Part shown: one piece after another, positions 42,282 through 49,327 of the stretch | Layout: each line of letters opens with the position of its first letter | Position numbering within the stretch: position 1 is the first letter of the stretch | Origin: Flavobacteriales bacterium | GTDB lineage: Bacteria > Bacteroidota > Bacteroidia > Flavobacteriales_F > PHOS-HE28 | Assembly: GCA_016788205.1 (NCBI GenBank) | Contig: JAEUTA010000003.1 | Coordinates: forward strand, 124,001 to 188,000 | Length of the DNA: 64,000 bases | Reading direction: 5' to 3' | The notes under the pieces: model-generated | Told to the model about the DNA's origin: nothing | The model's database searches: none | The model's input: only the letters and a program-made list of their open reading frames with translations | Made by a program: the position numbers and the translations under genes

Positions 42282-42671
42282 ATGCGGATCATGGCCACGG
42301 AGTTCATCCTGTACGTCGCCGATCAACGGCGCAGTGCTGCATTCTATACTACCCTGCTTGGCCGCGCACCGGTACTTGATGTTCCCGGGATGACGGAGTT
42401 CCTGCTGGCCGATGGAACCAAGTTGGGATTGATGCCCGAGGAAGGCATCGCGCGGATCATCGGTGCGCGGCTGCCACATCCCGCAACAGGGAATGGCCTG
42501 CCACGATGTGAGCTTTATCTGCTCGTTGAGGACCTGGACATGGCCATGCAACAGGCCTTGGATGCACGTGCGGAACCCGTGGATGCCGCCGCCGACCGGG
42601 ATTGGGGCCATCGCGTTGCCTACTTCGCCGACCCCGATGGACACGTGATCGCGCTCGCCGGAGCCATCTGA
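42282..42671 (+). CDS. VOC (glyoxalase/bleomycin-resistance) superfamily protein
   Basis: 129 residues, one VOC domain made of two beta-alpha-beta-beta-beta units: ATEFILYVADQRRSAAFYTTLLGRAP, then CELYLLVEDLDMAMQQALDARAE and the closing AYFADPDGHVIALA. The late Asp-Pro-Asp-Gly-His motif is typical. Such proteins bind a metal and isomerise or bind small molecules; no substrate can be named. It has its own promoter box and is probably separate from the cco operon. Confidence 0.8.
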   Translation: MRIMATEFILYVADQRRSAAFYTTLLGRAPVLDVPGMTEFLLADGTKLGLMPEEGIARIIGARLPHPATGNGLPRCELYLLVEDLDMAMQQALDARAEPVDAAADRDWGHRVAYFADPDGHVIALAGAI

Positions 42672-42684
42672 GCGTGCGGATCAC

Positions 42685-42707
42685 ATAGCGTTATCGCTAT
42701 ATATTTG
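42685..42707 (+). promoter_or_regulatory. ArsR-type operator overlapping the promoter of the sulfur regulator gene
   Basis: The perfect palindrome ATAGCG-TTAT-CGCTAT (42685-42700) touches the -7 box TATATTTG (42700-42707), 14 bases before the ATG. Binding there would block the polymerase, which fits autorepression by the ArsR-family protein encoded next. Confidence 0.6.
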
Positions 42708-42721
42708 CGGCGCATATCCCC

Positions 42722-43033
42722 ATGGGCGCCACACTGCATGACCGGGTAGGTTCGGAGAAGTTGCTTCGGGTGAGCGAGATGCTCAAGGTCGCCGCGCATC
42801 CGCAGCGCCTGGCGATACTCGATCTCCTGGGCAGCCGCAAGCGAATGTGTGTGAACGATCTCGGCAACGCTCTGAACATCGAACAAGCTATCCTGAGCCA
42901 GCACCTCGCTGTGCTTCGTGACAAAGGCTTGCTGACCGTTGAGAAGGAAGGCCGCTTCAGCTTCTACCGTGTGGAGCGCCCGGATTTCCTGAGGATCATC
43001 AGGAACCTGGAGAATTGCTGTGACGAATTTTGA
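42722..43033 (+). CDS. ArsR-family regulator, probably sulfide/persulfide sensing
   Basis: 103 residues. A winged-helix core with VAAHPQRLAILDLLGS and the recognition region NIEQAILSQHLAVLRDKGLL. It lacks the CVC arsenic motif but has Cys43 (KRMCVNDL) and Cys99-Cys100 near the C-terminus (LENCCDEF). Two distant cysteines in about these places are found in the BigR/SqrR persulfide sensors. The next gene encodes a persulfide-dioxygenase-like protein, which supports this. Direct evidence for the ligand is lacking. Confidence 0.75.
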   Translation: MGATLHDRVGSEKLLRVSEMLKVAAHPQRLAILDLLGSRKRMCVNDLGNALNIEQAILSQHLAVLRDKGLLTVEKEGRFSFYRVERPDFLRIIRNLENCCDEF

Positions 43034-43052
43034 CCATTGACCCATCACGACC

Positions 43053-44465
43053 ATGAACATCGAACAGATCTACACGGGTTGCCTGGCACAAGGCGCCTAT
43101 TACATCGAGAGCGATGGCGAGGCAGCGATCATCGACCCGCTGCGCGAGACCAGTCCGTACATCGAGCGGGCAAATGCGCGCAACGCGAAGATCAAATTCG
43201 TGCTGGAGACACACTTCCATGCCGATTTCGTGAGCGGCCATCTGGATCTGGCGAAGAAGACCGGTGCCACCATCGTTTATGGGCCCAATGCCAACCCATC
43301 GTTCGATGCGCACATCGCCACGGACGGCGAGGAGTTCAAGCTGGGCAGGATCACCATCAAGGTGCTGCATACGCCTGGTCACACCATGGAGAGCACCTGC
43401 TACTTGTTGATCGACGAGAACGGCAGGCCACATAGCATCTACACGGGCGATACCCTTTTCATCGGTGATGTAGGCAGGCCCGATCTGGCGCAGAAGATGG
43501 GTGCCATCACCCAGGAGGACCTCGCTGGCTTCCTCTATGATAGTCTGCATGCCAAGATCATGTCTCTTCCCGATGACGTGATCGTGTACCCTGCGCACGG
43601 TGCTGGCAGCGCGTGTGGTAAGAACATGAGCAAGGAGACGTTCGACACACTGGGACACCAGAAGGAGGTGAACTACGCACTGAAGGCCCCCACGAAGGAG
43701 CAGTTCATTCGCGAAGTCACTGATGGGCTGTTGCCGCCCCCGGCCTATTTTCCGCAGAACGTAGCCATGAACAAAGGCGTGATCCCCAGCGTGGATACTG
43801 TGAAGGAGAAGGGCCTGCGCCCACTCACCCCGGACCAGTTCGAGCTCGTTGCCGAGACCGAAGGGGCTCTCGTGCTGGATACACGGAATGCCGAAACGTT
43901 CAAGGACGGGTTCATCCCGCGCAGCGTCAACATCGGTATCAAAGGGGATTTCGCCCCCTGGGTGGGCACGATGATCCCCGATGTGAAGCATCCGCTGCTT
44001 ATCGTGGCCGACGAAGGAGCCGAGGATGAAGTGGTGACGCGCCTGAGCCGAGTGGGCTACGACAATGTGTTCGGCTTCCTTGCGGGCGGCATGAACGCGT
44101 GGAAAGCTGCCGGGCGGGATGCGGATGCCATCGAACGGATAGATGCCGAGGTGTTCGCGCAACGCTTGAAGGAACGTGAACTGCGGGTTGTTGACGTACG
44201 CAAGGATGGTGAATGGCAAAGCGAGCGCCTACAGGGTGCGCACCACGCCTCGTTGCAGTTCATCAACGACAATCTCGCGGTGTTCAGCAAGGAGGAGACC
44301 AACTACATCCATTGCGCAGGCGGCTATCGCAGCATGATCGCTGCGAGCCTGCTGAAATCGAGAGGCTACCATGACCTGGTGGAAGTGCGCGGCGGTTTCA
44401 ACGCCATCAAGAAGACCGACGCACCGGTGACCGATGAGGTCTGCCCGAGCACGCTGAAGAAGTGA
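43053..44465 (+). CDS. Metallo-beta-lactamase-fold persulfide-dioxygenase-like protein with two rhodanese domains
   Basis: 470 residues. Residues 1-230 are an ETHE1-like metallo-beta-lactamase domain with THFHADFVSGH (His54, His56, Asp58, His63), His110, Asp133 and His182 as metal ligands. A rhodanese domain at about 265-360 lacks the active cysteine (LLIVADEGAED). A second at about 375-455 keeps it: Cys421 in HCAGGYRS. ETHE1 enzymes oxidise glutathione persulfide to sulfite; the rhodanese moves sulfur between thiols. It lies 19 bases after the ArsR gene and is probably its target. Confidence 0.88.
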   Translation: MNIEQIYTGCLAQGAYYIESDGEAAIIDPLRETSPYIERANARNAKIKFVLETHFHADFVSGHLDLAKKTGATIVYGPNANPSFDAHIATDGEEFKLGRITIKVLHTPGHTMESTCYLLIDENGRPHSIYTGDTLFIGDVGRPDLAQKMGAITQEDLAGFLYDSLHAKIMSLPDDVIVYPAHGAGSACGKNMSKETFDTLGHQKEVNYALKAPTKEQFIREVTDGLLPPPAYFPQNVAMNKGVIPSVDTVKEKGLRPLTPDQFELVAETEGALVLDTRNAETFKDGFIPRSVNIGIKGDFAPWVGTMIPDVKHPLLIVADEGAEDEVVTRLSRVGYDNVFGFLAGGMNAWKAAGRDADAIERIDAEVFAQRLKERELRVVDVRKDGEWQSERLQGAHHASLQFINDNLAVFSKEETNYIHCAGGYRSMIAASLLKSRGYHDLVEVRGGFNAIKKTDAPVTDEVCPSTLKK

Positions 44466-44525
44466 ATCCTCTTTTGCCTCGGGGCGACTAGGCGCACTCC
44501 CCATGTTGGGTAGTGGAAGACAGGG

Positions 44526-44550
44526 AGCATGCCGAGTGCTTCTGCATGCT
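44526..44550 (+). terminator. Inverted repeat downstream of the persulfide dioxygenase gene
   Basis: AGCATGC, 11-base loop, GCATGCT. There is no T-run; a possible transcription end before the ars operon. The rest of 44466-44610 shows nothing else. Confidence 0.3.
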
Positions 44551-44613
44551 GTATGCTCAGGCCGGAATGCCCTTTGGCTATCTGCTCAGTGGCGGCTCTC
44601 CTTCGAGCTAAAT

Positions 44614-44659
44614 ATCGCAATATGACGATGGAGTGATCGAAACATCGTAATATTGCGAT
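44614..44659 (+). promoter_or_regulatory. Twin ArsR operators in the ars promoter
   Basis: ATCGCAATATGACGAT (44614-44629) and ATCGTAATATTGCGAT (44644-44659) are inverted copies that match at 15 of 16 bases, with centres 30 bases apart (about three helical turns). Each is itself nearly palindromic. The second covers a -7-like box TAATATTG (44648-44655), 17 bases before the arsR ATG. Confidence 0.68.
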
Positions 44660-44672
44660 CAATAAGCAGCGC

Positions 44673-45005
44673 ATGGGTGTCACGAAGTCCGATCTTTTCA
44701 CCGCACAGCAGAACCAACTCGCCCTTTGGGCAAAGGCCCTTGGTCATCCTGCACGCGTAGCGATCCTGCAGTATCTGTTGAAGCGCAAAACCTGCGTTTG
44801 TGGAAGCCTGGTGGACGAACTCGGCCTGGCCCAGCCTACCATCAGCCAGCACCTGCGGGAGTTGAAGGAGGCGGGCTTCATCAGCGGAACGGTTGAAGGG
44901 ACCAGTGTGTGCTATTGCATCGATGCGAAGACCTGGGCAAAGGTCCAGGCCGCCTTCAACGGCGTGTTCCAGAAGTACGAACCCGTTGACGGCAGCTGCT
45001 GCTGA
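44673..45005 (+). CDS. arsR: Arsenic-responsive repressor ArsR
   Basis: 110 residues. Winged-helix core with ALGHPARVAILQYLLKRK followed by CVC (Cys41 and Cys43), the As(III)-binding pair at the start of the DNA-binding helix region, then LAQPTISQHLRELKEAGFI. Two more cysteines end the protein (GSCC). Arsenite binding releases the repressor from DNA. The two operators immediately upstream are the probable binding sites. arsM follows 28 bases after the stop. Confidence 0.9.
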   Translation: MGVTKSDLFTAQQNQLALWAKALGHPARVAILQYLLKRKTCVCGSLVDELGLAQPTISQHLRELKEAGFISGTVEGTSVCYCIDAKTWAKVQAAFNGVFQKYEPVDGSCC

Positions 45006-45033
45006 ACGAGAGATCCCGACCCACAACAAGGCC

Positions 45034-45948
45034 ATGAACAACGCACAAGACACCAAGGAGATGGTCCGCACGAAATACGCGGAGATCGCCCTGCAGGACA
45101 AAGGCACGAACGCCAGCAGCTGCTGCGGAGCGGGCGGTTGCAGCACGGAAGTGTACAACATCATGACGGACGACTACACCGATGTGAAGGGCTACAACCC
45201 CGACGCGGACCTCGGGCTCGGCTGCGGCGTGCCCACGGAGTTCGCCGGTATCAAGAAGGGCGACACCGTGTTGGATCTGGGCAGTGGCGCGGGCAACGAC
45301 TGCTTCGTGGCACGCCATGAGACCGGAGAGGATGGACGCGTCATCGGCGTCGACTTCACACCGGAGATGATCGTGAAAGCGAAGGCGAATGCGGCGAAGC
45401 TCGGATACCAGAACGTGGAGTTCCGGCAGGGCGATATCGAGGCATTGCCGCTCACGAGCGGGATTGTGGATGTGGTGGTGAGTAATTGTGTGCTCAACCT
45501 GGTGCCCGACAAACACAAGGCTTTCGGCGAAGTGTTGCGCGTGCTGAAATCCGGTGGTCACTTCAGCATCAGCGATGTGGTGCTGCGCGGCGAGATCCCA
45601 ACTCGCCTCAAGGAAAGTGCCGAGATGTATGCGGGCTGCGTGGCCGGTGCGTTGCCCGAACATGAGTACCTCGGTATCATCCATGATCTCGGCTTCGAGC
45701 AGGTAAGCGTTCAGAAGCGCAAGCCGATCGTACTGCCCGACGATATCCTGTCGAAGTACTTGAGCGCCGAAGAGATCGAAGCCTACAAGTCAAGCAGTGC
45801 GGGCACCTTTAGTATCACGGTCTCGGCGTACAAACCGTCAGTGACGAAGAACGATGCATGCTGCGTACCGAATGAGGAGGGCACGGCAAAGGTGAAGCTG
45901 GCAACGGGTGAGACCTGCGGCTGCGATCCGAAGAGTAACTGCTGCTGA
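45034..45948 (+). CDS. arsM: Arsenite S-adenosylmethionine methyltransferase
   Basis: 304 residues. The SAM fold shows VLDLGSGAGNDCFVA, GVDFTPEMI and the ArsM-specific VVSNCVLNLVPDK, where the cysteine is one of the arsenic-binding residues, and a second in MYAGCVAGAL. Further cysteine clusters are at the start (SSCCGAGGC) and the end (CGCDPKSNCC). It methylates As(III) to mono-, di- and trimethyl forms that can leave the cell as gas. The ATG at 45034 is preferred to an upstream frame that overlaps arsR. Confidence 0.93.
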   Translation: MNNAQDTKEMVRTKYAEIALQDKGTNASSCCGAGGCSTEVYNIMTDDYTDVKGYNPDADLGLGCGVPTEFAGIKKGDTVLDLGSGAGNDCFVARHETGEDGRVIGVDFTPEMIVKAKANAAKLGYQNVEFRQGDIEALPLTSGIVDVVVSNCVLNLVPDKHKAFGEVLRVLKSGGHFSISDVVLRGEIPTRLKESAEMYAGCVAGALPEHEYLGIIHDLGFEQVSVQKRKPIVLPDDILSKYLSAEEIEAYKSSSAGTFSITVSAYKPSVTKNDACCVPNEEGTAKVKLATGETCGCDPKSNCC

Positions 45949-45960
45949 AGCGCTGTAACG

Positions 45961-46596
45961 ATGAACAACACATCCGGCTCATTCGACACCAAGGCGCATT
46001 GGGAGTCCATCTACGACCGGAAGGGGCCACAAGAAGTAAGCTGGTACCAAGGAGTACCCACCGTGTCTTTGGATCTGTTCAGGGAGTATGGTGTGTCTAG
46101 CAACGCACGTATCATCGACGTGGGCGGTGGGGACAGTCTGCTGGTCGACCATCTCATCGAAAGCGGCCACACGGACCTTACGGTGCTGGATATCAGCGGT
46201 GCGGCGTTGAAGAGGGCCCAGGAACGGCTTGGAGAACACAGCAGGAACATCACCTGGATCGAAGCCGACGCCACCCTGTTCACGTCACCTATGCCGTTCG
46301 ATGTATGGCACGATCGCGCCGTATTCCACTTCCTGACAAGTGAGGAAGCAGCCGAGGAATACCTGCAACGCGTTGCGGAACTGCTGAAGCCCGGTGGATT
46401 ATTGGTGCTGGCCACGTTCAGTGAGAGCGGTCCGGAGAAGTGCAGTGGTATTCCCGTTCATCGCTACAGCGAGGACGAAATGGTCGCGCGTTTGATGCGC
46501 ATCTGTGAACGCATCAAGTGCTTCAACGTGGATCACGTGACGCCGTTCAACACCGTGCAGAACTTCCTGTTCTGTGCCTTCAAGAAGAAGTCATGA
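45961..46596 (+). CDS. Class I SAM-dependent methyltransferase of the ars operon
   Basis: 211 residues. The start FDTKAHWESIYDRKGPQEVSWYQ is typical of a tellurite/thiol-methyltransferase-like group. Motif I is IIDVGGGDSLLVDHL and motif II DVWHDRAVFHFLT. The substrate is not evident; its place between arsM and arsC suggests arsenic or thiol metabolism. It starts 12 bases after arsM and overlaps the next small gene by 4 bases (ATGA). Confidence 0.78.
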   Translation: MNNTSGSFDTKAHWESIYDRKGPQEVSWYQGVPTVSLDLFREYGVSSNARIIDVGGGDSLLVDHLIESGHTDLTVLDISGAALKRAQERLGEHSRNITWIEADATLFTSPMPFDVWHDRAVFHFLTSEEAAEEYLQRVAELLKPGGLLVLATFSESGPEKCSGIPVHRYSEDEMVARLMRICERIKCFNVDHVTPFNTVQNFLFCAFKKKS

Positions 46597-46718
46597 AGCG
46601 TATGCTCATTAAGCACCGCAAACCGATCATCATCACCACGTCGGTGATCGTGCTTCAAGTGCTGTTCGGATTCGACCCGAAGTTCTGTGCCATCAACATC
46701 ATCTGGCTCCTCGTATGA
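46593..46718 (+). CDS. 41-residue small membrane protein in the ars operon
   Basis: A basic N-terminus (MKRMLIKHRKP) is followed by a hydrophobic helix (IIITTSVIVLQVLFGF), then DPKFCAINIIWLLV. Its ATG overlaps the stop of the methyltransferase (ATGA) and its stop overlaps the arsC ATG, so it is tightly coupled on both sides, which argues that it is translated. A single cysteine lies after the helix. I know no function. Confidence 0.6.
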   Translation: MKRMLIKHRKPIIITTSVIVLQVLFGFDPKFCAINIIWLLV

Positions 46719-47128
46719 TGCGCATTCTCGTGCTCTGCACAGGCAACAGCTGCCGCAGCCAGATGGCTGAAGGATACCTGCGCTATTTCTCGGGCGACAA
46801 GGCGGAGATCCACAGTGCGGGTGTGGAAACACATGGTGTCAACCCACGAGCTGTCGCGATCATGCTGGAGGATGGTATAGACATCGGTGGTCATACATCG
46901 AACAACATCGATGAATACCGCGATCTATCCTTCGACCACGTGATCACGGTGTGCAACAATGCACGGGAACGTTGCCCGTGGTTCCCCACTACGGCCCAAA
47001 AGCACCACCGCGACTTCGCGGACCCTGCGAAAGTCAATGGAACTGAGGAGGAGATCATGCGAGCCTTCCGTACGGTACGGGCAGAGATCAAGGCGTACTG
47101 CAGGGACTTCATCGCCCAGTATGCCTGA
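46715..47128 (+). CDS. arsC: Arsenate reductase (thioredoxin-type, low-molecular-weight phosphatase fold)
   Basis: 137 residues. The phosphatase loop is CTGNSCRS (Cys8 nucleophile, then Cys13). The redox pair is Cys80 and Cys87 in VCNNARERCPWF. This matches thioredoxin-coupled ArsC, which reduces As(V) to As(III); the As(III) could then be methylated by ArsM. A second ATG one codon later is an alternative start. No arsB or acr3 pump gene is in the window. Confidence 0.93.
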   Translation: MMRILVLCTGNSCRSQMAEGYLRYFSGDKAEIHSAGVETHGVNPRAVAIMLEDGIDIGGHTSNNIDEYRDLSFDHVITVCNNARERCPWFPTTAQKHHRDFADPAKVNGTEEEIMRAFRTVRAEIKAYCRDFIAQYA

Positions 47129-47194
47129 TAGGATCGCACGCTGATCGCCGGAGGTATCCGAGTTTCTGAAGTCGGCCCGCGGTCTCAGGTGGTT

Positions 47195-47239
47195 GGTGAT
47201 GATCATCACCGATCGCGCACGTCTTTCTGCGGATCTTTG
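47195..47239 (+). promoter_or_regulatory. CRP/FNR-type operator and -7 box of the rhodanese/thioredoxin operon
   Basis: The perfect 16-bp palindrome GGTGATGATCATCACC (47195-47210) has GTGA-N6-TCAC half-sites. Counting from its 14-bp core, the last G of GATCTTTG (47232-47239) is exactly 30 bases downstream. The DUF2892 start follows 12 bases later. The remaining 47129-47194 shows nothing else. Confidence 0.7.
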
Positions 47240-47251
47240 ACACATAAAGTC

Positions 47252-47458
47252 ATGAAGATGAAAGCCAACATGGGAACGCTGGATCGCACCGTACGCACAC
47301 TGATCGCGTTGGCGATCGCCGGGCTATACTTCGGCGGTGTCTTGTCCGGTACGGTGGGCATCGTGCTACTCGTTCTCGCGGTCGTGTTCCTGCTGACCAG
47401 CCTGATCAGCTTCTGCCCGCTTTACGCACCACTGGGCATCACCACGTGCAAGCGATGA
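47252..47458 (+). CDS. DUF2892 (YgaP-like) small membrane protein
   Basis: 68 residues. A short N-terminus, MGTLDRTVRTLIALAIAGLYF, leads into two membrane helices around a GTVG turn and a C-terminal SFCPLYAPLGITTCKR motif with two cysteines. DUF2892 is the membrane part of the rhodanese YgaP; here the rhodanese domains are separate genes of the same operon. The ATG at 47252 is placed by the promoter; 47258 is an alternative. Its stop overlaps the next ATG. Confidence 0.83.
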   Translation: MKMKANMGTLDRTVRTLIALAIAGLYFGGVLSGTVGIVLLVLAVVFLLTSLISFCPLYAPLGITTCKR

Positions 47459-47661
47459 GGCGTGTCTGGCTCCTGACGGCGGTGGCTGCCCTCGCGGGCG
47501 CGGCATTGGGCTGGTCATACTGGTACTACTTCGGTTGTACCAACGGGTGTGCCATCACCAGTAGCCCACTGAATAGTTCCCTTTACGGAGCGCTCATGGG
47601 CGGCCTGCTCCTGCACACCTTCAAGCGGAGTCCTTCTGCAACGAACCCTGACCAACTCTGA
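47455..47661 (+). CDS. DUF6132-like small membrane protein
   Basis: 68 residues with two hydrophobic segments. The central YYFGCTNGCAITSSPLNSSLYGALMGGLL matches the DUF6132 family pattern (two cysteines, then N and YG). Such proteins occur in Bacteroidota beside rhodaneses and thioredoxins; function unknown. The ATG overlaps the DUF2892 stop (ATGAG), and the rhodanese gene starts 1 base after its stop. Confidence 0.7.
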   Translation: MRRVWLLTAVAALAGAALGWSYWYYFGCTNGCAITSSPLNSSLYGALMGGLLLHTFKRSPSATNPDQL

Positions 47662-47662
47662 T

Positions 47663-47965
47663 ATGCTACGCTCGCTCTTCGGCCTCGGCCCCAAAGTGGA
47701 CTTGACCGCGCTGTTGCTCAATGGTGCCACGATCCTCGATGTGCGCACGTCCGCTGAATATGCAGAGGGGCACGTGAAGGGCTCTATCAACATTCCGTTG
47801 GACCAGCTACAGCGCTCCCTTGCCCAAGTGCCAAAAGGCAAGCCGGTGATCACGTGTTGCAGGAGTGGCATGCGAAGCGCTACTGCACAAACGGTGCTCC
47901 GGGACCATGGTTTTGAAGCCTACAACGGTGGGCCTTGGACTAATGTTGATCGCCTGCGTAAATGA
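47663..47965 (+). CDS. Single-domain rhodanese
   Basis: 100 residues. The rhodanese fold is complete: ILDVRTSAEYAEGHVKGSINIPL, the active loop CCRSGMRS with Cys66 as the persulfide-carrying residue (preceded by Cys65), and the ending AYNGGPWTNV. It has no signal peptide, so it is cytoplasmic. It transfers sulfane sulfur between thiols. The stop overlaps the thioredoxin start. Confidence 0.87.
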   Translation: MLRSLFGLGPKVDLTALLLNGATILDVRTSAEYAEGHVKGSINIPLDQLQRSLAQVPKGKPVITCCRSGMRSATAQTVLRDHGFEAYNGGPWTNVDRLRK

Positions 47966-48273
47966 TCATGGAGCGACCGCGGACGTTCGAGCAGTTGATC
48001 TCATCGGAAATACCGGTGCTGGTCGACTTCTTCGCTGAGTGGTGTGGTCCGTGCAAGATGATGCCACCTATCCTGACCGAGTTGAAGCGTTTGGTTGGCG
48101 ATGGCGCCACTGTGATCAAGGTGGATGTTGACCGCAACCCTGGTGCAGCACAAGCCTACGGTGTCCGCGGTGTGCCAACGCTCATCCTGTTCAAGAACGG
48201 TAAGCCCGTATGGCGCCGGTCGGGTGTGATGAGCGCGGTGCAACTACGCGACGCCATTGCACTGCATCTTTGA
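47962..48273 (+). CDS. Thioredoxin
   Basis: 103 residues. The active site is WCGPCK (Cys28, Cys31) after VLVDFFAEW, with the cis-proline in GVPTLILFKNG. It is a small cytoplasmic thiol reductant. Position after a rhodanese suggests it reduces rhodanese persulfides or disulfides; it could also recycle ArsC. It overlaps the rhodanese gene by 4 bases. Confidence 0.92.
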   Translation: MIMERPRTFEQLISSEIPVLVDFFAEWCGPCKMMPPILTELKRLVGDGATVIKVDVDRNPGAAQAYGVRGVPTLILFKNGKPVWRRSGVMSAVQLRDAIALHL

Positions 48274-48291
48274 ACGACCAAAGACATCACG

Positions 48292-48675
48292 ATGCGACAC
48301 CTTGCCATTCTACCCGTCCTTGTCCTCCTCCTTTCCTTGAGCTGTTGCCAGGCACAGACAGGCAACATGGTGGACGTTCCGACGTTGCAGGCGGAACTAG
48401 CCAAGGGCGACCTGCAACTTGTGGATGTGCGCACACCTCAGGAATGGAGCACCGGACATATCGAAGGGGCGCGGCACATCGACTGGTTCAGCGATGATTT
48501 CAAAGCCGAAGTGGGCAAGCTGGATAGGAAGAAGCCCGTGCGCCTTTATTGTGCGGCTGGCGGACGGAGCGAAGAGGCGCGTGAGCTGCTGCGCGAAATG
48601 GGCTTCACCGATGTGCTTGACCTGGACGGTGGAATGGGCGCCTGGAAGAAAGCCGGGGCGCCCGTGGCGAAGTGA
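48292..48675 (+). CDS. Exported rhodanese-domain protein
   Basis: 127 residues. A signal peptide (MRHLAILPVLVLLLSLSCC) with cysteines at 18 and 19 could give a lipoprotein. The rhodanese domain has LQLVDVRTPQEWSTGHIEGARHI and the active loop CAAGGRS (Cys87). It would act on the periplasmic side, complementing the cytoplasmic rhodanese of the same operon. It is the last gene of the operon; the stop is 1 base from the stop of the convergent Crp/Fnr gene. Confidence 0.87.
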   Translation: MRHLAILPVLVLLLSLSCCQAQTGNMVDVPTLQAELAKGDLQLVDVRTPQEWSTGHIEGARHIDWFSDDFKAEVGKLDRKKPVRLYCAAGGRSEEARELLREMGFTDVLDLDGGMGAWKKAGAPVAK

Positions 48676-48676
48676 A

Positions 48677-49279
48677 TTAGCTGAGCGGATGCACTTCCAC
48701 AAGGCCACGGCCAAGTGAGACCAGCCCCCGCTGGCGCAACTGTTGCAGCAGTCGGGTGATCACTTCGCGGGGGGAACTCAGTTCGTCAGCGATCTGTTGA
48801 TGGGTGATGTGCAGCATGGGCGTGCCCGAGGCTTGGGAGCGCTTCACCAGATAGTTCCAGAGCTGCTCGTCCAGCTTCCTGAAAGCCACCACCTCGAAGG
48901 CCTCGATGAGCTCCTGAAAACGCTGGGCCTGGGTCTCGTTCACGTACTTGCGCCATTCCGGATGCACCATCCATGCATCCACATAGCCAACAGGGATCAG
49001 GGCAAGTTCCGCATCCTCCTCCACGATCGCGAGCACTGCGCTTTCCCGCTTGGAAACGCAGCAGGTCAGGGAAGAGGCGCACGATTCACCGGGGAGGATG
49101 TGATAGAGGTAGCGCTCGTGTCCCTCTTGGTCCTGGGCCAGGATGCGCAGGCTCCCTTTCTGCACGATGGGGATATGCGTGATGGGGTCACCTACACGCA
49201 TGAGCTGGGTTCCCGCAGCCACGCGCTTATGAATGGTCATCTGCTCGAATTCGCGCTGGAGTGTCGCATCCATGAACAT
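48677..49279 (-). CDS. Crp/Fnr family transcriptional regulator
   Basis: 200 residues. A cyclic-nucleotide-binding-type sensor domain (RVAAGTQLMRVGDPITHIPIVQKGSLRIL) carries the cysteine cluster SCASSLTCCVS where phosphate-binding residues sit in CRP, so it may sense a thiol-reactive signal or metal instead of cAMP. The HTH has HITHQQIADELSSPREVITRLLQQL; Arg-Glu then Arg match the base-contacting residues of CRP, which read TGA-N6-TCA sites. A -7-like box TTACTTTG (49285-49292, minus) ends 5 bases before the ATG at 49279; an ATG at 49273 is also possible. Confidence 0.92.
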   Translation of the reverse strand: MFMDATLQREFEQMTIHKRVAAGTQLMRVGDPITHIPIVQKGSLRILAQDQEGHERYLYHILPGESCASSLTCCVSKRESAVLAIVEEDAELALIPVGYVDAWMVHPEWRKYVNETQAQRFQELIEAFEVVAFRKLDEQLWNYLVKRSQASGTPMLHITHQQIADELSSPREVITRLLQQLRQRGLVSLGRGLVEVHPLS

Positions 49280-49327
49280 GCATCCAAAGTAAGCGGTCGA
49301 TCCGCGTGCCGGAAGCCGTTCAAGGGA

